A stretch of DNA of 64,000 nt from Leptospiraceae bacterium (GCA_015075105.1 JABTUZ010000001.1:445001-509000), one strand, 5' to 3'. Counted from the stretch's first letter, positions 6,632 to 16,798 are shown. Notes: a model not told the origin generated them from the sequence alone. Made by a program: numbers and translations.

Positions 6632-7756
6632 TTACTTTAATTTAAGGATAACTTCTTTTATTCTATTAATAAGAAGTTCAACATCATCTTCGGTAGTGAA
6701 TAATCCCGAAGAAATTCTAATTGCAGAAAGTGCTTCTTGTTTTGAATATCCCATTGCCAAAAGATTTTCAGAGGGAGTGCGAGTTCTGGATTTGCAAGAA
6801 GAGCCATTCGATAGAATTATATTTTTTTCAGTAAGTCCGATCATTAGAAAGTCAATATCGGTATCCGGTAAAATTGCAAAAGTTGTGGAAGACAGTCTCT
6901 CGGAATTTTCCCCTACGATTATTGCACCAAGATTTTTTAATTCGATTTCAATTTTCTTTTGGAAGTTTCTTAACCTTTGATTTTTTTCTTGGAGGCGGAG
7001 TAATTGAAACTCGGATGCTTTCTGAAATGCGATTATACTTTGTAAATTTTCTGTTCCGGCTCTAAACCCATTTTCTTGATTACCGCCATGAAATATTGAA
7101 AAATCTTTTTTTTGAATAAGGTTAGGTTCTATGTAAGCAAGGGAAGTTCCCATTCCTGCTCCAATTTTGTGTCCTGAAAAACTAAAACCGGATAGAAAAG
7201 TAAAATCTATCTCAATTTTTCCGAATGCTTGGATTAAGTCTGTGAATAAAAATGTATTAAATTGATTTACTAAACCGATTATGCTTTCAATAGGTTGAAT
7301 TACACCGGTCTCATTGGAAGTATAAATTATAAATAGAGGTAAGTTTTGTTTTTTTAGTTGAGTTTCTAAATCGTTTAGGTCGATTTTTCCAGATTTATCT
7401 GTTTGTAACCGAATTGTTTCAAATCCGAAAAAATCCAAAGCTGCATAAACTGAAGGGTGCTCAAAAGGAGAAGTAAGTATCTTTTTTTGTTTTAAAGTTT
7501 TGGATAAGGCGCTTACAAGAAGATAATTTGATTCTGTACCTGTAGAGTTAAAAACAAAACCGGAAGATTTTTTCTTTGTTATTTCTGCAAAATAATTTCT
7601 TGCGTTTTCAATTTTGGATTGAGAATTAAGAGAAAATTTTGTTATCCCTGAAGGGTTGTAATAACTTTGAAGATATTCTTGCAACGATTCTGTTAAAACT
7701 TCTTTGATTGGAGCATGAGTTGCGTTGTTATCAAAATACACTATTTTAGAATTCAT
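6632..7756 (-). CDS. Cysteine desulfurase (NifS/IscS-like, class V aminotransferase fold)
   Basis: This 374-residue PLP enzyme should release sulfur from cysteine for Fe-S clusters or thio-modified RNA. The expected marks are present: YFDNNATHAP at the N-terminus, STGTESN (71-77), H100, NETG (148-151), the PLP lysine K197 in SFSGHKIGAGMGT, GGNQENGFRAGTEN (224-237), and the persulfide Cys321 in SNGSSCKSRTRTP. It starts with ATG overlapping the TGA of the upstream gene by 4 bases, so the two are co-translated. The protein is slightly short for IscS (about 400) but nothing catalytic is missing. No iscU is nearby, so its acceptor is unknown. Confidence 0.85.
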   Translation of the reverse strand: MNSKIVYFDNNATHAPIKEVLTESLQEYLQSYYNPSGITKFSLNSQSKIENARNYFAEITKKKSSGFVFNSTGTESNYLLVSALSKTLKQKKILTSPFEHPSVYAALDFFGFETIRLQTDKSGKIDLNDLETQLKKQNLPLFIIYTSNETGVIQPIESIIGLVNQFNTFLFTDLIQAFGKIEIDFTFLSGFSFSGHKIGAGMGTSLAYIEPNLIQKKDFSIFHGGNQENGFRAGTENLQSIIAFQKASEFQLLRLQEKNQRLRNFQKKIEIELKNLGAIIVGENSERLSSTTFAILPDTDIDFLMIGLTEKNIILSNGSSCKSRTRTPSENLLAMGYSKQEALSAIRISSGLFTTEDDVELLINRIKEVILKLK

Positions 7757-8925
7757 TCTAAACCTTCATCAGCTTCTTGAGTTCTATTTAACATTCTGAG
7801 GATTCTTCTTTTTGCATAAAGATATTCATCCAACAATTCAAAATCCCTCAAGCCTCCATCTCTACCATCAATATTTCTTAATTGAGATTCGAGAGAATAA
7901 ATTACAGATAGTGCTTGGCGAAAATCTTTTTTTTGATAGTAGGATTTTGCAATCATAAGTGTAGATTTAAACCTATGTAAAATCATAAGTCTGACTTTCG
8001 CAGTACTAGCTTCCTTTAAATTTTGAAAATTGGAAGATGCTTTGAATTCAAGAATTGCATTATTGTAGTAGTTCGTATTTTCTTTTGCAATTTCATAAAA
8101 AAGAAGTCCTCTTAAAAAGTGAAATCTGTTCTCTTCCCATTCTGAGCCACTGCTGAAATAAATTAATTTTTCTAATATAGATAAAGCTTCAATCGGAGAA
8201 TTTTTTGTTAGCTTCATATTGGAAATAAGATAAGTCATGCTGTATAAAAAATCATTTGGTGGTAGTTCTGGAATTTTAGAGTTTTTTATCTCTGCCCAAA
8301 CTATGGACAATTGTTGCTTTTCTGTAAGGCTGTTTAGTGCATCTGTATCTTTAGAAATTTTTTCCAATATATAATTTTCTGAATTTTTTATATGGGTAGA
8401 ATATGCTAATAAGTTATCAGAGGGGCGACAAATTGCAAGTGCAACAGGCTCTATTTTTTTTGCTGCGATAACTTCTGGTCCTGAAATATTTAACGCTCTT
8501 TTGTAGTAGTCTAAAGCCTTAGCCACTTTCTCAAAATTTTCATTCCAATAATTTTTGGGATCTATGCTTGTAGGGAGACTTTTTCTAATATTTCCGACTC
8601 CTTTTTGAGATTTTTCTTTGTCGGCTGACCACCTTGTTGATCTATCGAGCCAAGTAGGCTCATAAAAAACACTATCGAGATTGGAAAGAGAAGAATAAAA
8701 ATTGCAAGACTCTTTCATCAGATCTAAATCAATATCCGATTTTGCGTTATCTCCTTTTTCAATAAAGTTTTTCATAGCTTTAGGTGAATAAGAATTCGGA
8801 CTGGACCAGAGTGCGTACTTTGCATAGATCCAATCTTTATAATATAGGATAAGTGGGGCACATACAATCCAGATTATGATTACAAAGATTATGTATTTTA
8901 GATTTTCTTTAAATAATTTTTTCAA
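7753..8925 (-). CDS. Membrane-anchored helical-repeat protein, unknown
   Basis: The 390-residue product begins with a basic cap and one membrane helix (residues about 11-29, YIIFVIIIWIVCAPLILYY). A long helical, mostly soluble part follows, with TPR-like spacing of small and aromatic residues (ALDYYKRALNISG; QALSVIYSLESQL). The start is TTG at 8925 with only a weak upstream AAAGAA. The stop overlaps the cysteine desulfurase start by 4 bases. It is probably a periplasm- or cytoplasm-facing scaffold. I recognise no named family. Confidence 0.65.
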   Translation of the reverse strand: MKKLFKENLKYIIFVIIIWIVCAPLILYYKDWIYAKYALWSSPNSYSPKAMKNFIEKGDNAKSDIDLDLMKESCNFYSSLSNLDSVFYEPTWLDRSTRWSADKEKSQKGVGNIRKSLPTSIDPKNYWNENFEKVAKALDYYKRALNISGPEVIAAKKIEPVALAICRPSDNLLAYSTHIKNSENYILEKISKDTDALNSLTEKQQLSIVWAEIKNSKIPELPPNDFLYSMTYLISNMKLTKNSPIEALSILEKLIYFSSGSEWEENRFHFLRGLLFYEIAKENTNYYNNAILEFKASSNFQNLKEASTAKVRLMILHRFKSTLMIAKSYYQKKDFRQALSVIYSLESQLRNIDGRDGGLRDFELLDEYLYAKRRILRMLNRTQEADEGLE

Positions 8926-9045
8926 TTCTTTTTACGCCGGTCCAATTTATCCCAATAAAGTTTTTCTCTGAAAATGGAAAATCTTTTAAATAATTGTTCG
9001 ACCTGTAGAGTGGTCGAGTCCAAGTTAGTAAAGGAAGTAATATTT

Positions 9046-11049
9046 TTGAAAAATCAAGCATATAAATTTATTATAATCGGTTTTTTTCTTTTTCCGGTAA
9101 TGGTATTTTCCAAAGAACAGAAAAAAAACTGTACATATACTTCAATTTCTGGAGAGGTTTTTTCTGTCTATCCAGAATACTTTCTTTCTTTAGCTATAAG
9201 CGAGCAGACTGCTATTTTCCACCATAATACTCGAAAAACCCCATCAGCAAAAACATCAAGTTATAGCAAATCTTTGGAGTATTACGAAAAGTATTTTCAA
9301 TGCTTGAATCAAAATGGTAAAACTCCAAACCCGACTTCATTCTACCTGAAGTCGTTGAATTACTTTGAGCTTAGGGATTTTCCTTCAGCTTTGAAAGAAA
9401 TCGAAACGGTTATTGAAATTTCACCTAAATTCCGGGATGCCTATTTTTTAAAGTCTAGGATATTTATTCGTCAGGAAAGGTTGAAAGAAGCGTCTGAATT
9501 TCTTGAAAGGAATATTTCTATGTTCCCTGAAGATTCCGATATGCTTTTTCTTCTCGGATCGTTATTTTCTGAATTGGGAAACCAACCTAAGGCAATTTTG
9601 TACCATAGTTCTCTACTCGATTCGATTGAAAAAAGAGAGGGAGAAGCTCGGTACAAGACAGTGGTTTTAAAATCTTTAGGAGAGAATTACAACAAGTCCG
9701 ATCAAATAAGAAAAGCTCTTTTTTACTACAGAAATTTGTTACGGTATGAGCCATTCGATACAGATGTGCGTTACAAGGTAGCACAAATTTTAAATAGCCT
9801 TGGAGAATTTGGTGGGTCTAAAAGAGAATTGCAAACTATTTTAAAATCTAACCCCGGTAATTTACACGTGGAGCTACTTCTTGGGGAGATGTACTTTATT
9901 GAAAGCAGAGTGAATGCGTATTCCTATTTTGACAAATTGGATTCTGAAAATAAACTCCCTGCCAAGTCTCTTATGGAAAATTTGCATTTCGTTCTCACAG
10001 GGAAATATTTTCTGGCAGAAAAATTCTTTTTAGATTATTTGAGTAAAAATCCGATGAGGCTTTCTGCAAGATTAGCACTCGTTGAAATTTATAAAAGAAC
10101 AAAGAAATTTTCAGAGTTGTCTTTAGAGTTAAAAAAGACCGCAGAACTTGCTTTTTCAATTAAGCAATACGTTTTAGCAAGCGAGTTGATTGAAGAGCTG
10201 GTACAGTTATGGAAAAAAAATCCTGATCTGAAAGGAGACTTTGCGCGCGCTTATGATTTTTTAGCAAGTTGTTATGAAGAGTCTCTCTCTCCCAATAGAG
10301 CCATTGTGTCTTCCAGAAAAGCAATTGAGCTTGCGGGGAATAGTATTGAATCAGAAAATTTCAAATTGCACCTTGCTTACATATTAAGGCTTCCCAATGT
10401 CAGAAAATACCAAGAGTCCATAGAAATAATACGAGAGGTAATTCAATTAAACCCGGATAGTGCCTATGCAAATTTTTTACTGGGGTTAAACTATTTGGGC
10501 TTAGAAAAGTATAAAGAAAGTATTCATGCTTTGACAAACGCATTTGCTTTAGAGTCAAAAAATTCACTATATGTTTTTTATAGAGGGACAGCTTACGATA
10601 AAAAAGGAGATTTACCTAACGCCCTGACCGATTTGCAAAAAGCTATTGAACTCGATCCGAATAATTCCAACGCTCACAATTATCTTGGTTATCTTTATCT
10701 TGAAAAAAATATGGAAGTAGATAAAGCCTTTCGATTGATTTTAAGAGCGGTCGAGTTGGAGCCTGACAACGGAGCTTTTCAAGACAGCCTTGGATGGGTG
10801 TATTTTAAATTGAACCGATTGGATGATGCAATCCACCACCTAAACTTAGCTTTACAATTGATGGCAGATAGAAATGATACTGACCCTGTTGTATTTGATC
10901 ATCTTGGCGATGTGTATTTCAAAAAAAATGAAATCCTGCTCGCTATGAATTTTTGGGAGAAGGCTATTCCTTTGATTCTGGATAAAAAAGAAAAAAAAAG
11001 AGTACAAGTAAAAATTGATAAAGCCAAAACAATCAAGGTAATTCAATGA
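9046..11049 (+). CDS. Exported TPR-repeat protein
   Basis: I place the start at TTG 9046, where AAAGGAAG sits about 8 bases upstream and the product begins LKNQAYKFIIIGFFLFPVMVFS, a clean signal peptide. An in-frame ATG at 8974 would add 24 residues without improving this. The roughly 667-residue product is almost entirely tetratricopeptide repeats. Clear units include YANFLLGLNYLGLEKYKESI, YRGTAYDKKGDLPNALTDLQ, and HNYLGYLYLEKN followed by QDSLGWVYFKLNRLDDAIHH near the C-terminus. TPRs bind partner proteins, so a periplasmic scaffold is likely. Its last 4 bases overlap the next gene, a LolB-like lipoprotein, which points to a joint role at the outer membrane. Confidence 0.75.
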   Translation: MKNQAYKFIIIGFFLFPVMVFSKEQKKNCTYTSISGEVFSVYPEYFLSLAISEQTAIFHHNTRKTPSAKTSSYSKSLEYYEKYFQCLNQNGKTPNPTSFYLKSLNYFELRDFPSALKEIETVIEISPKFRDAYFLKSRIFIRQERLKEASEFLERNISMFPEDSDMLFLLGSLFSELGNQPKAILYHSSLLDSIEKREGEARYKTVVLKSLGENYNKSDQIRKALFYYRNLLRYEPFDTDVRYKVAQILNSLGEFGGSKRELQTILKSNPGNLHVELLLGEMYFIESRVNAYSYFDKLDSENKLPAKSLMENLHFVLTGKYFLAEKFFLDYLSKNPMRLSARLALVEIYKRTKKFSELSLELKKTAELAFSIKQYVLASELIEELVQLWKKNPDLKGDFARAYDFLASCYEESLSPNRAIVSSRKAIELAGNSIESENFKLHLAYILRLPNVRKYQESIEIIREVIQLNPDSAYANFLLGLNYLGLEKYKESIHALTNAFALESKNSLYVFYRGTAYDKKGDLPNALTDLQKAIELDPNNSNAHNYLGYLYLEKNMEVDKAFRLILRAVELEPDNGAFQDSLGWVYFKLNRLDDAIHHLNLALQLMADRNDTDPVVFDHLGDVYFKKNEILLAMNFWEKAIPLILDKKEKKRVQVKIDKAKTIKVIQ

Positions 11050-11837
11050 TAAAAAAAATTTTCATCTATGCAACAATACTTTCTTTCATTTGGAGTTGTC
11101 AGACGACAGAAAAAATCGAGGACATAGACTTTCTTTCTGTGCGTCAGGGGAAATACTATCCATACAATAATAAAAAATCCAAAGAGCTTATTAGTATAGC
11201 TGAAAATTTAGACAAAGAATCAATATCTTATTCCGGTGATTTTACTATTAAGATTGTGACCGGATCCAAAGTGAAAGAAATTTTGAATTTAGAAGGTAAA
11301 GTATATTTTAGTAAGCCATTGAATAAAATTAAAATACTTCTATCCGATGCGTTTTTTGGTTTAACTTTTGCAAAGGTAATTTCGGATAGAGATAAAATTG
11401 AAATTCGATCTTCTGGCTCTTCTAATATCCATTATCAACCTATGGATGATATTAGTTTGGTGGATCCCAAAACTAAGAAAACTACCGTAGTTCCATTCCC
11501 GATTATTTTTTATTCTTTGACTTCGAGTTTTATAGAAGATTTTCAAAAGAACAAAAGTTATTTTAGTCCTGAAGAAAGTAGGGTATTGGTGAAAAGGGGA
11601 GCAGACGAATATCAGTACGTTTTTGATGGTGGGAAATTAGAATCTTTGGAGTTTTATTCCAAGTCAAAAAATATGAAAGCAATTGCAGTTATGAAAGAAA
11701 ATATTATTCATCCTCCTCGAAAACTCATCACTAAGGTGACAAATTTAAAAACAGATGAAGAAACCAATCTTATCTCAATTCAATTTAAAAGTTTAAAAAG
11801 AGGAATTGATATTCCTGAATCTGTTTTTCGTTTTTAA
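11046..11837 (+). CDS. Lipoprotein, LolB/DUF4292-like
   Basis: This 263-residue protein has a lipoprotein signal (MIKKIFIYATILSFIWSC), with the lipobox cysteine at residue 18. After about 35 residues come alternating beta-strands (SYSGDFTIKIVTG ... LEGKVYFSKPLNKIKILLS ... KIEIRSSG), the pattern of LolB-like half-barrels that hold lipids or lipoproteins. A closing IPESVFRF is also usual in that group. It is coupled by ATGA overlap to the TPR protein upstream. The role in lipoprotein insertion is inference from fold pattern and neighbour. Confidence 0.6.
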   Translation: MIKKIFIYATILSFIWSCQTTEKIEDIDFLSVRQGKYYPYNNKKSKELISIAENLDKESISYSGDFTIKIVTGSKVKEILNLEGKVYFSKPLNKIKILLSDAFFGLTFAKVISDRDKIEIRSSGSSNIHYQPMDDISLVDPKTKKTTVVPFPIIFYSLTSSFIEDFQKNKSYFSPEESRVLVKRGADEYQYVFDGGKLESLEFYSKSKNMKAIAVMKENIIHPPRKLITKVTNLKTDEETNLISIQFKSLKRGIDIPESVFRF

Positions 11838-11868
11838 TGAATTTGCCTGAATTGGATTTTCAATTGTT

Positions 11869-12891
11869 ATGAATGACAAATTTCCTAAATTCACTCCAAG
11901 AAAATATCTTTCTAATGGGCATGCACAGACCATTGTCAATATCGTATTTCCACCAAAAAATACTTTAAGAGAAAATTATCTTTTTGAAGATATTTTAATA
12001 GATACGTTAGACGATACAGGTGATATTTTATGGTTGGAGCATAATTTCCCTCTCGAATCGTTTCAAGAGCATTCACTTGCCTTCAATGGATATTATATTA
12101 TTTTGTTGCATGGCATGGAAGGAACAACGGAAAGCCACTATATGATTACCTTGACTAAGGCTGCCTTAGAAAAGGGGTTTGGGGTGATTCGTGTCAACTT
12201 ACGTGGTTGCGGTCGAGGAGAGGGGTATTCTCACAAGGCATACCACGCAGGTAAGACTGAGGACTTAGAGGCAATAGAAAACTTTGTTTATAAAAATATA
12301 ACTAAAAAATTTATATTTTGTGGTTATTCTCTTTCTGCAAATATGGTGCTGAAACATTTCGGAGAGAATAAAAAAATTAGAGCGAGTTATTTTTCTGCAG
12401 TTTCTCCTCCCTTGGATTTAAAATCTTCTTGCGAATACATTGATTCTAAAGAAGCCAAATTTTACAGAGATCATTTTTTGGCAGGGGTAAGAAAAAAAAT
12501 CCGAAGTGGTGTTTATAAAATGTCCCCTGTAATGATGAAATCTGCGTTTTCTGCAAAGACAATGTTCGATTTCGACGACTGGGTGTCTGCTCCTTTCCAT
12601 GGATTTAAGGGAGCCTTAGATTATTATAAAAAATCATCCTCTAAAAATTTTATTTATAATATAAAAAAAAGGGGAATAGTGATACACGCTGATGACGATC
12701 CTATAGTCCCTTCCTATAACTACCATAGTATTCAATGGAAAAAAATTCCAAATATTACGAGCATCCTGACTGTGGGTGGGGGACATGTTGGCTTTATTTC
12801 AAGCAAGTCAAACCAAATACCGGATGGGCGTTGGGCTGATAAAATTATTCTAGATTATTTTTTAAGACAAATAGAAGAGGACGAAGACTAA
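11869..12891 (+). CDS. Alpha/beta hydrolase of the YheT family
   Basis: 340 residues, the normal length. The YheT hallmark sits at the N-terminus (RKYLSNGHAQTI). Hydrolase-fold marks follow: the oxyanion HGMEGT (81-86), RVNLRGCGRGEG, the nucleophile Ser154 in CGYSLSANM, the acid in IHADDDPIVPS and the His in GGGHVGFI. These proteins are cytosolic esterases of unclear natural substrate. The gene ends 2 bases before tldD, so they are probably co-transcribed. Confidence 0.85.
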   Translation: MNDKFPKFTPRKYLSNGHAQTIVNIVFPPKNTLRENYLFEDILIDTLDDTGDILWLEHNFPLESFQEHSLAFNGYYIILLHGMEGTTESHYMITLTKAALEKGFGVIRVNLRGCGRGEGYSHKAYHAGKTEDLEAIENFVYKNITKKFIFCGYSLSANMVLKHFGENKKIRASYFSAVSPPLDLKSSCEYIDSKEAKFYRDHFLAGVRKKIRSGVYKMSPVMMKSAFSAKTMFDFDDWVSAPFHGFKGALDYYKKSSSKNFIYNIKKRGIVIHADDDPIVPSYNYHSIQWKKIPNITSILTVGGGHVGFISSKSNQIPDGRWADKIILDYFLRQIEEDED

Positions 12892-12893
12892 TA

Positions 12894-14285
12894 ATGAGAG
12901 AATTTTTGAAAAGCTGTTTAGAAAACGAAAATGAATTTGTTGAGTTGCGCTTCCACAAAAAAGAATCTTTTAGTGTGTCTGCCGAAAAAGGGAGAGTCGA
13001 AAAAAGCTCTCTAAAAAAAAGAATGGGAGTCGGTGTAAGGGTATTGGCTAATGGAACTTGGGGGTTTTCTTCTACAAGTGAGCTAACATTAGAGTCAGTT
13101 AAAAAAGCAATCGCAATAGCCAAAAATAGCGCTAAAGCATCTTCAAAAATCAGAAAAGAAAAAATTCAAAGTTTACCGAGAGCGAATTTTGCAATAGGAG
13201 ATTTTGTAGTAAAAGGAGTAGAAGAGGCTCGCTCTCATTCTTTGGATAAAAAAATTGAGCTTGTACTAAAGACAGCCGAATCTACTAGATTGCTTTCACC
13301 TAAACTACAGAGCGTTGCTTGTGGATATTCTGAAAGTTTTGAAGAAAAATCAATTGTAACTACAGATGGTGCAGATGTTTCTATATCACTCGTAAGACCT
13401 GAGTTTAGAGTCAATTCGATAGCCATAAAAAATGGAGAAATGCAATCCGGATCAGAATCCATTGGCGTAACCGGTGGCTGGGATTGTTTGTTTAAAGAAA
13501 AAAAACCAGAAGAGTTTGGAGAGTTAGCTTCTAAAACAGCAATCGACTTATTGGATAGCGAGTCTCCAATTAGTGGAGACTCAGTTGTAATTTTGTCTCC
13601 ATCTATCGTAGGGCTATTAGTTCACGAAGCAATAGGACACACAGTGGAGGCAGACTTTGTTTTAGCGGGGAGCATTGCATCAGGAAAAATAGGGACAAGA
13701 GTAGGCTCTGATTTAATTACTTTGTGCGATAGCGGGTATTCTGAATATGCAGATGGTGCAGGAGGTACTATTCCTGTTGACGACGAGGGCGTGTTAACTA
13801 AAAAAACTGTAATCATAAAAAATGGAATACTGGAATCGTATCTCCACAATAGAGAGACAGCTCATAGATTTGGAGTAGAGCCTACAGGTTCAGCACGAGC
13901 CTGGGAGTATTCTGATCTTCCACTGATTAGAATGAGAAATACTTATCTTGAGCCGGGTGAGTCGAGTTTAGAAGAAATGATCAGAGAAACGAAAGAAGGG
14001 TATTTTTTAGAAGGTCCAAAAAATGGTCAAGCAGATTCAACGGGTGAGTTTATGTTTGGAGTACAAAAAGCCTATAAAATTGAAAACGGTAAAATAACAA
14101 AACTATTTAAGGGAGTAACTGTATCCGGGATTGCATTCGATGTTTTGTCAAAAACAGATCGGGTTTCAAAAGAATTCAAGTGGGATTTGGGGGCAGGGTA
14201 TTGTGGAAAAGGGCAACCCGCTAAGGTAGATGCCGGTGGACCTTATATCCGCACTTGTGTTAAACTCGGAGGCAGACTCAAGTAG
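12894..14285 (+). CDS. tldD: TldD metalloprotease subunit
   Basis: 463 residues. It carries the HEXXXH zinc site HEAIGH starting at H244 (VHEAIGHTVEADF) and the family features DEGV, YLHNRETAHRFG and the closing GAGYCGKGQPAKVDAGGP. TldD pairs with TldE to form a heterodimeric protease that degrades unfolded peptides and matures some RiPPs. In this window tldE follows 18 bases later, and the upstream YheT-type gene ends 2 bases before. No RiPP precursor is visible nearby, so general peptide clearance is the likelier task. Confidence 0.92.
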   Translation: MREFLKSCLENENEFVELRFHKKESFSVSAEKGRVEKSSLKKRMGVGVRVLANGTWGFSSTSELTLESVKKAIAIAKNSAKASSKIRKEKIQSLPRANFAIGDFVVKGVEEARSHSLDKKIELVLKTAESTRLLSPKLQSVACGYSESFEEKSIVTTDGADVSISLVRPEFRVNSIAIKNGEMQSGSESIGVTGGWDCLFKEKKPEEFGELASKTAIDLLDSESPISGDSVVILSPSIVGLLVHEAIGHTVEADFVLAGSIASGKIGTRVGSDLITLCDSGYSEYADGAGGTIPVDDEGVLTKKTVIIKNGILESYLHNRETAHRFGVEPTGSARAWEYSDLPLIRMRNTYLEPGESSLEEMIRETKEGYFLEGPKNGQADSTGEFMFGVQKAYKIENGKITKLFKGVTVSGIAFDVLSKTDRVSKEFKWDLGAGYCGKGQPAKVDAGGPYIRTCVKLGGRLK

Positions 14286-14303
14286 TTATTTTACAAATAC
14301 AAT

Positions 14304-15671
14304 ATGAATAAAAAAGAATTAGAAAAAAAGTTAGAAAATACGAAAGATCGTGTAGAGAGTGTTTTATCTAAGTCGAAGCAAAACGGAATTTCTCAAGTAG
14401 AAATCTATGTATATTTTTCAGAATCCGGTGAAGTCAGTTTAGAGAAAAATGATATTCACGCATCTAACTTTTCGGAAGAGACCAACTTTGGAGTTAGGGT
14501 TATCGAAAACTATTGCGAAGGTTTTGCTGCAACCAACGATCCTGATTCCCTATACGAGTCCATTTTACAGGCAAAAACTTTGGCTATTTCTCAAAATACT
14601 CCCGACACCGACTTAGAACTTCCGAATCCATTGCCTGTGGTGCCAATCGACGGTTTATACGATGAGACGTTAGACGATATTGATTTGGAAGAAATTTTAC
14701 AACTTGCTTCTATGTGTCTTGAGTTAAGAAATGCAAGTTATGAAAATGTAAATCTTGATAGTGGTCGATTTTCTTTTTACAAAGCATTTAAGCATGTCGC
14801 CTCTACAAAGGGAATTTCTCAATCTGAAATCAGTGGAGCTATTACGGCGAATTATATGGGAATGGCGGTTTTGGGTGACGACATTGGCAGCTTTGATTAC
14901 GATAGTTGTGAATCTCGAAACCTATCTGATTTTCAAAAAATATTGCAAATAAACTACTCGGAATTTTTAGAAAGGTGCATGGGGTTTCTTGGCTCCAAAA
15001 AGATAGAAAGTTTTAGAGGAAATATACTCATTCCTCCTGAAAGTATTTTTTCTTTTTTAGGTGATGTAATTGGCTCGATGACTGCGGGCATGATTCGCAA
15101 AGGAAAAAGTAAATTGAAAGACAAGCTCGGAAAAAAAGTATTTTCATCTCTTCTTTCAGTGGTAGAGGAGCCAAGAATTTCAGGATTTGCAGGGAGTACT
15201 GCTTTTGATAGAGAAGGAATCCCTACAATTCCAAAAGAAGTGATTGCAGAGGGAATCGTTAAAAATTTTTTCTACAATCACTACGAGGCAAAAAAAGCTG
15301 GATTGAAAGGCTCTGGGGGAAATGCAGTAGGTGGATCGTCTGCTCCTCCATCGTGTGGTCCAAGACAATTGCAGGTTTCGGCAGGGAAAACTGCGTTAGG
15401 CGACATACTAAAACCAACTCAAGCAACAATTCAAATCGGTAGAATATCCGGGTCGAGTGATATTTCTTCGGGAGAATTTTCAGGTGTAGTGAAGGGAGGA
15501 TATTTTTTGAAAGGTACGGAAAAATTTCCTGTAAAAGAATTAACAGTATCAGGAAATATCTATGATGCTTTAGAGCGTATTTCTCATGTTAGTAAAGAAA
15601 GAAAACTAATCCACTCTTCCTCGTATCGCCCTCATATCGTAATAGAAGGCATGGATATAACAGGAAAATGA
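14304..15671 (+). CDS. tldE: TldE/PmbA, partner subunit of TldD
   Basis: 455 residues, homologous in layout to TldD but without the HEXXXH site, as expected for the non-catalytic partner. Recognisable parts are FGVRVIENYCEGFAATND (N-terminal half), FLGDVIGSMTAGMIRKGKS where TldD has its zinc site, and GSGGNAVGGSSAPPS. The complex needs both subunits for activity. The stop overlaps the start of the next gene by 4 bases. Confidence 0.9.
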   Translation: MNKKELEKKLENTKDRVESVLSKSKQNGISQVEIYVYFSESGEVSLEKNDIHASNFSEETNFGVRVIENYCEGFAATNDPDSLYESILQAKTLAISQNTPDTDLELPNPLPVVPIDGLYDETLDDIDLEEILQLASMCLELRNASYENVNLDSGRFSFYKAFKHVASTKGISQSEISGAITANYMGMAVLGDDIGSFDYDSCESRNLSDFQKILQINYSEFLERCMGFLGSKKIESFRGNILIPPESIFSFLGDVIGSMTAGMIRKGKSKLKDKLGKKVFSSLLSVVEEPRISGFAGSTAFDREGIPTIPKEVIAEGIVKNFFYNHYEAKKAGLKGSGGNAVGGSSAPPSCGPRQLQVSAGKTALGDILKPTQATIQIGRISGSSDISSGEFSGVVKGGYFLKGTEKFPVKELTVSGNIYDALERISHVSKERKLIHSSSYRPHIVIEGMDITGK

Positions 15672-16204
15672 ATCGAATTGAGCTTCAAAATAGTGAGTCA
15701 CTCACTCGAGCAAAATCTTCGATATTTTTTACTGTTATTTCCTTTAATGAAGATAAGATATATTTTGAGGTAAAAAAAGATTTAGAAAAATACTTTTTAG
15801 AATCTTCTTACGAAAGTACCCAGATGCCAAAATGGATATTGCAGAAAGGAGAAAAAGGGGATGTGGGAAATAATACAAAAATTTTATCTTTTAGAAGAAA
15901 AATCAATAGAGAAGAGCTTCCTTATGTAAAAAAGAAGTGTTTGAAAATCTGTGAAAAATTTATTAAAAAGGACAATTCTCTAAAAATTATTCCGGGGTAT
16001 CTTTCCGAGCAAAATACAATTATAGCTTCTTCTTTTGATGATCTGCATAGAGTGTATATTTTTCACGGGGTGTATGCAGAAATTGTATATGTTTATGAAG
16101 CAGGGAAATTTGTATACCAAACACATTCCCCTCAATTTTTTTCAACCAAAGAATCTATATATTTTTTTAAGAATTTAAGGGAGTCGATCCATGATAACAA
16201 ATAA
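15668..16204 (+). CDS. DUF4416-family protein
   Basis: 178 residues. The C-terminal half carries the pattern I associate with DUF4416: IPGYLSEQNTIIASSFDDLHRVY, HGVYAEIVYVYEAGKFV, then a closing FFSTKES and FFKNLRESI. Function of the family is unknown. It has no signal peptide and is probably cytosolic. It overlaps tldE by 4 bases at its start and the next lipoprotein gene by 14 bases at its end, so it belongs to the same transcript. The family match is from memory of the motif and should be treated as likely rather than certain. Confidence 0.65.
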   Translation: MNRIELQNSESLTRAKSSIFFTVISFNEDKIYFEVKKDLEKYFLESSYESTQMPKWILQKGEKGDVGNNTKILSFRRKINREELPYVKKKCLKICEKFIKKDNSLKIIPGYLSEQNTIIASSFDDLHRVYIFHGVYAEIVYVYEAGKFVYQTHSPQFFSTKESIYFFKNLRESIHDNK

Positions 16205-16754
16205 ATTGAGTATAGCTTTAGTGATTTTGGGATTCTTTACTTTTTGTAGAGAAAACTTCCAACCAAAGGAATTGAATATACAAGAGGTAATTCTTTGTGA
16301 TAATTTTCGCTCGGATGGTACTTGTTTGGAAAAAAAAGAAAAAAACCATACCTATGAAATTTTAATTCCAGCTACACAAAAAATAGATTCTTGGGAAAAG
16401 TTGGGAAACTTTTTGTATTTTCATGCGAGAGAAACTCCGGGTTTCTTACTGAAATTTAACAGAAGATTTACGGTGAGCGAAAAAATCAGACTAAAAAATT
16501 CATATCGATCCATTTTTCGTTTTTCGGGAATTGAAGGTAAGGTAGAAGGCTTAGAAATAGGGGATGATTGGATAGGCTCTTTTCAATACCTTGGAAGTAT
16601 GCTAAAAGAAAGGCAAAGGGCTTTAAAATTAGAAAAATCCTACCCTGATTTAAAAACCTTGTTCCCTGCGGACTTAAAGTATACGTATAAATCAGAGCTT
16701 TTTACGGGAGAAATTGAAACTAAGATTAGTTTAGTGATTAAATTTACAAAATAG
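16191..16754 (+). CDS. Putative lipoprotein, unknown
   Basis: 187 residues. The N-terminus MITNKLSIALVILGFFTFC is a lipoprotein-type signal with the cysteine at position 19. The mature part is mixed alpha/beta with no motif I recognise. It overlaps the DUF4416 gene by 14 bases and is the last gene before a possible terminator at 16771. Confidence 0.6.
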   Translation: MITNKLSIALVILGFFTFCRENFQPKELNIQEVILCDNFRSDGTCLEKKEKNHTYEILIPATQKIDSWEKLGNFLYFHARETPGFLLKFNRRFTVSEKIRLKNSYRSIFRFSGIEGKVEGLEIGDDWIGSFQYLGSMLKERQRALKLEKSYPDLKTLFPADLKYTYKSELFTGEIETKISLVIKFTK

Positions 16755-16770
16755 TTAGGTTATGGGCTTT

Positions 16771-16798
16771 AAGTCTGCTACTAAGGACTTTTTTTTCT
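16771..16798 (+). terminator. Possible weak intrinsic terminator
   Basis: AAGTC (16771-16775) and GACTT (16786-16790) can form a 5-bp stem with a 10-base loop, followed by a run of eight Ts. It lies between the tldD-operon end and gpmI. The short stem makes it uncertain. Confidence 0.4.
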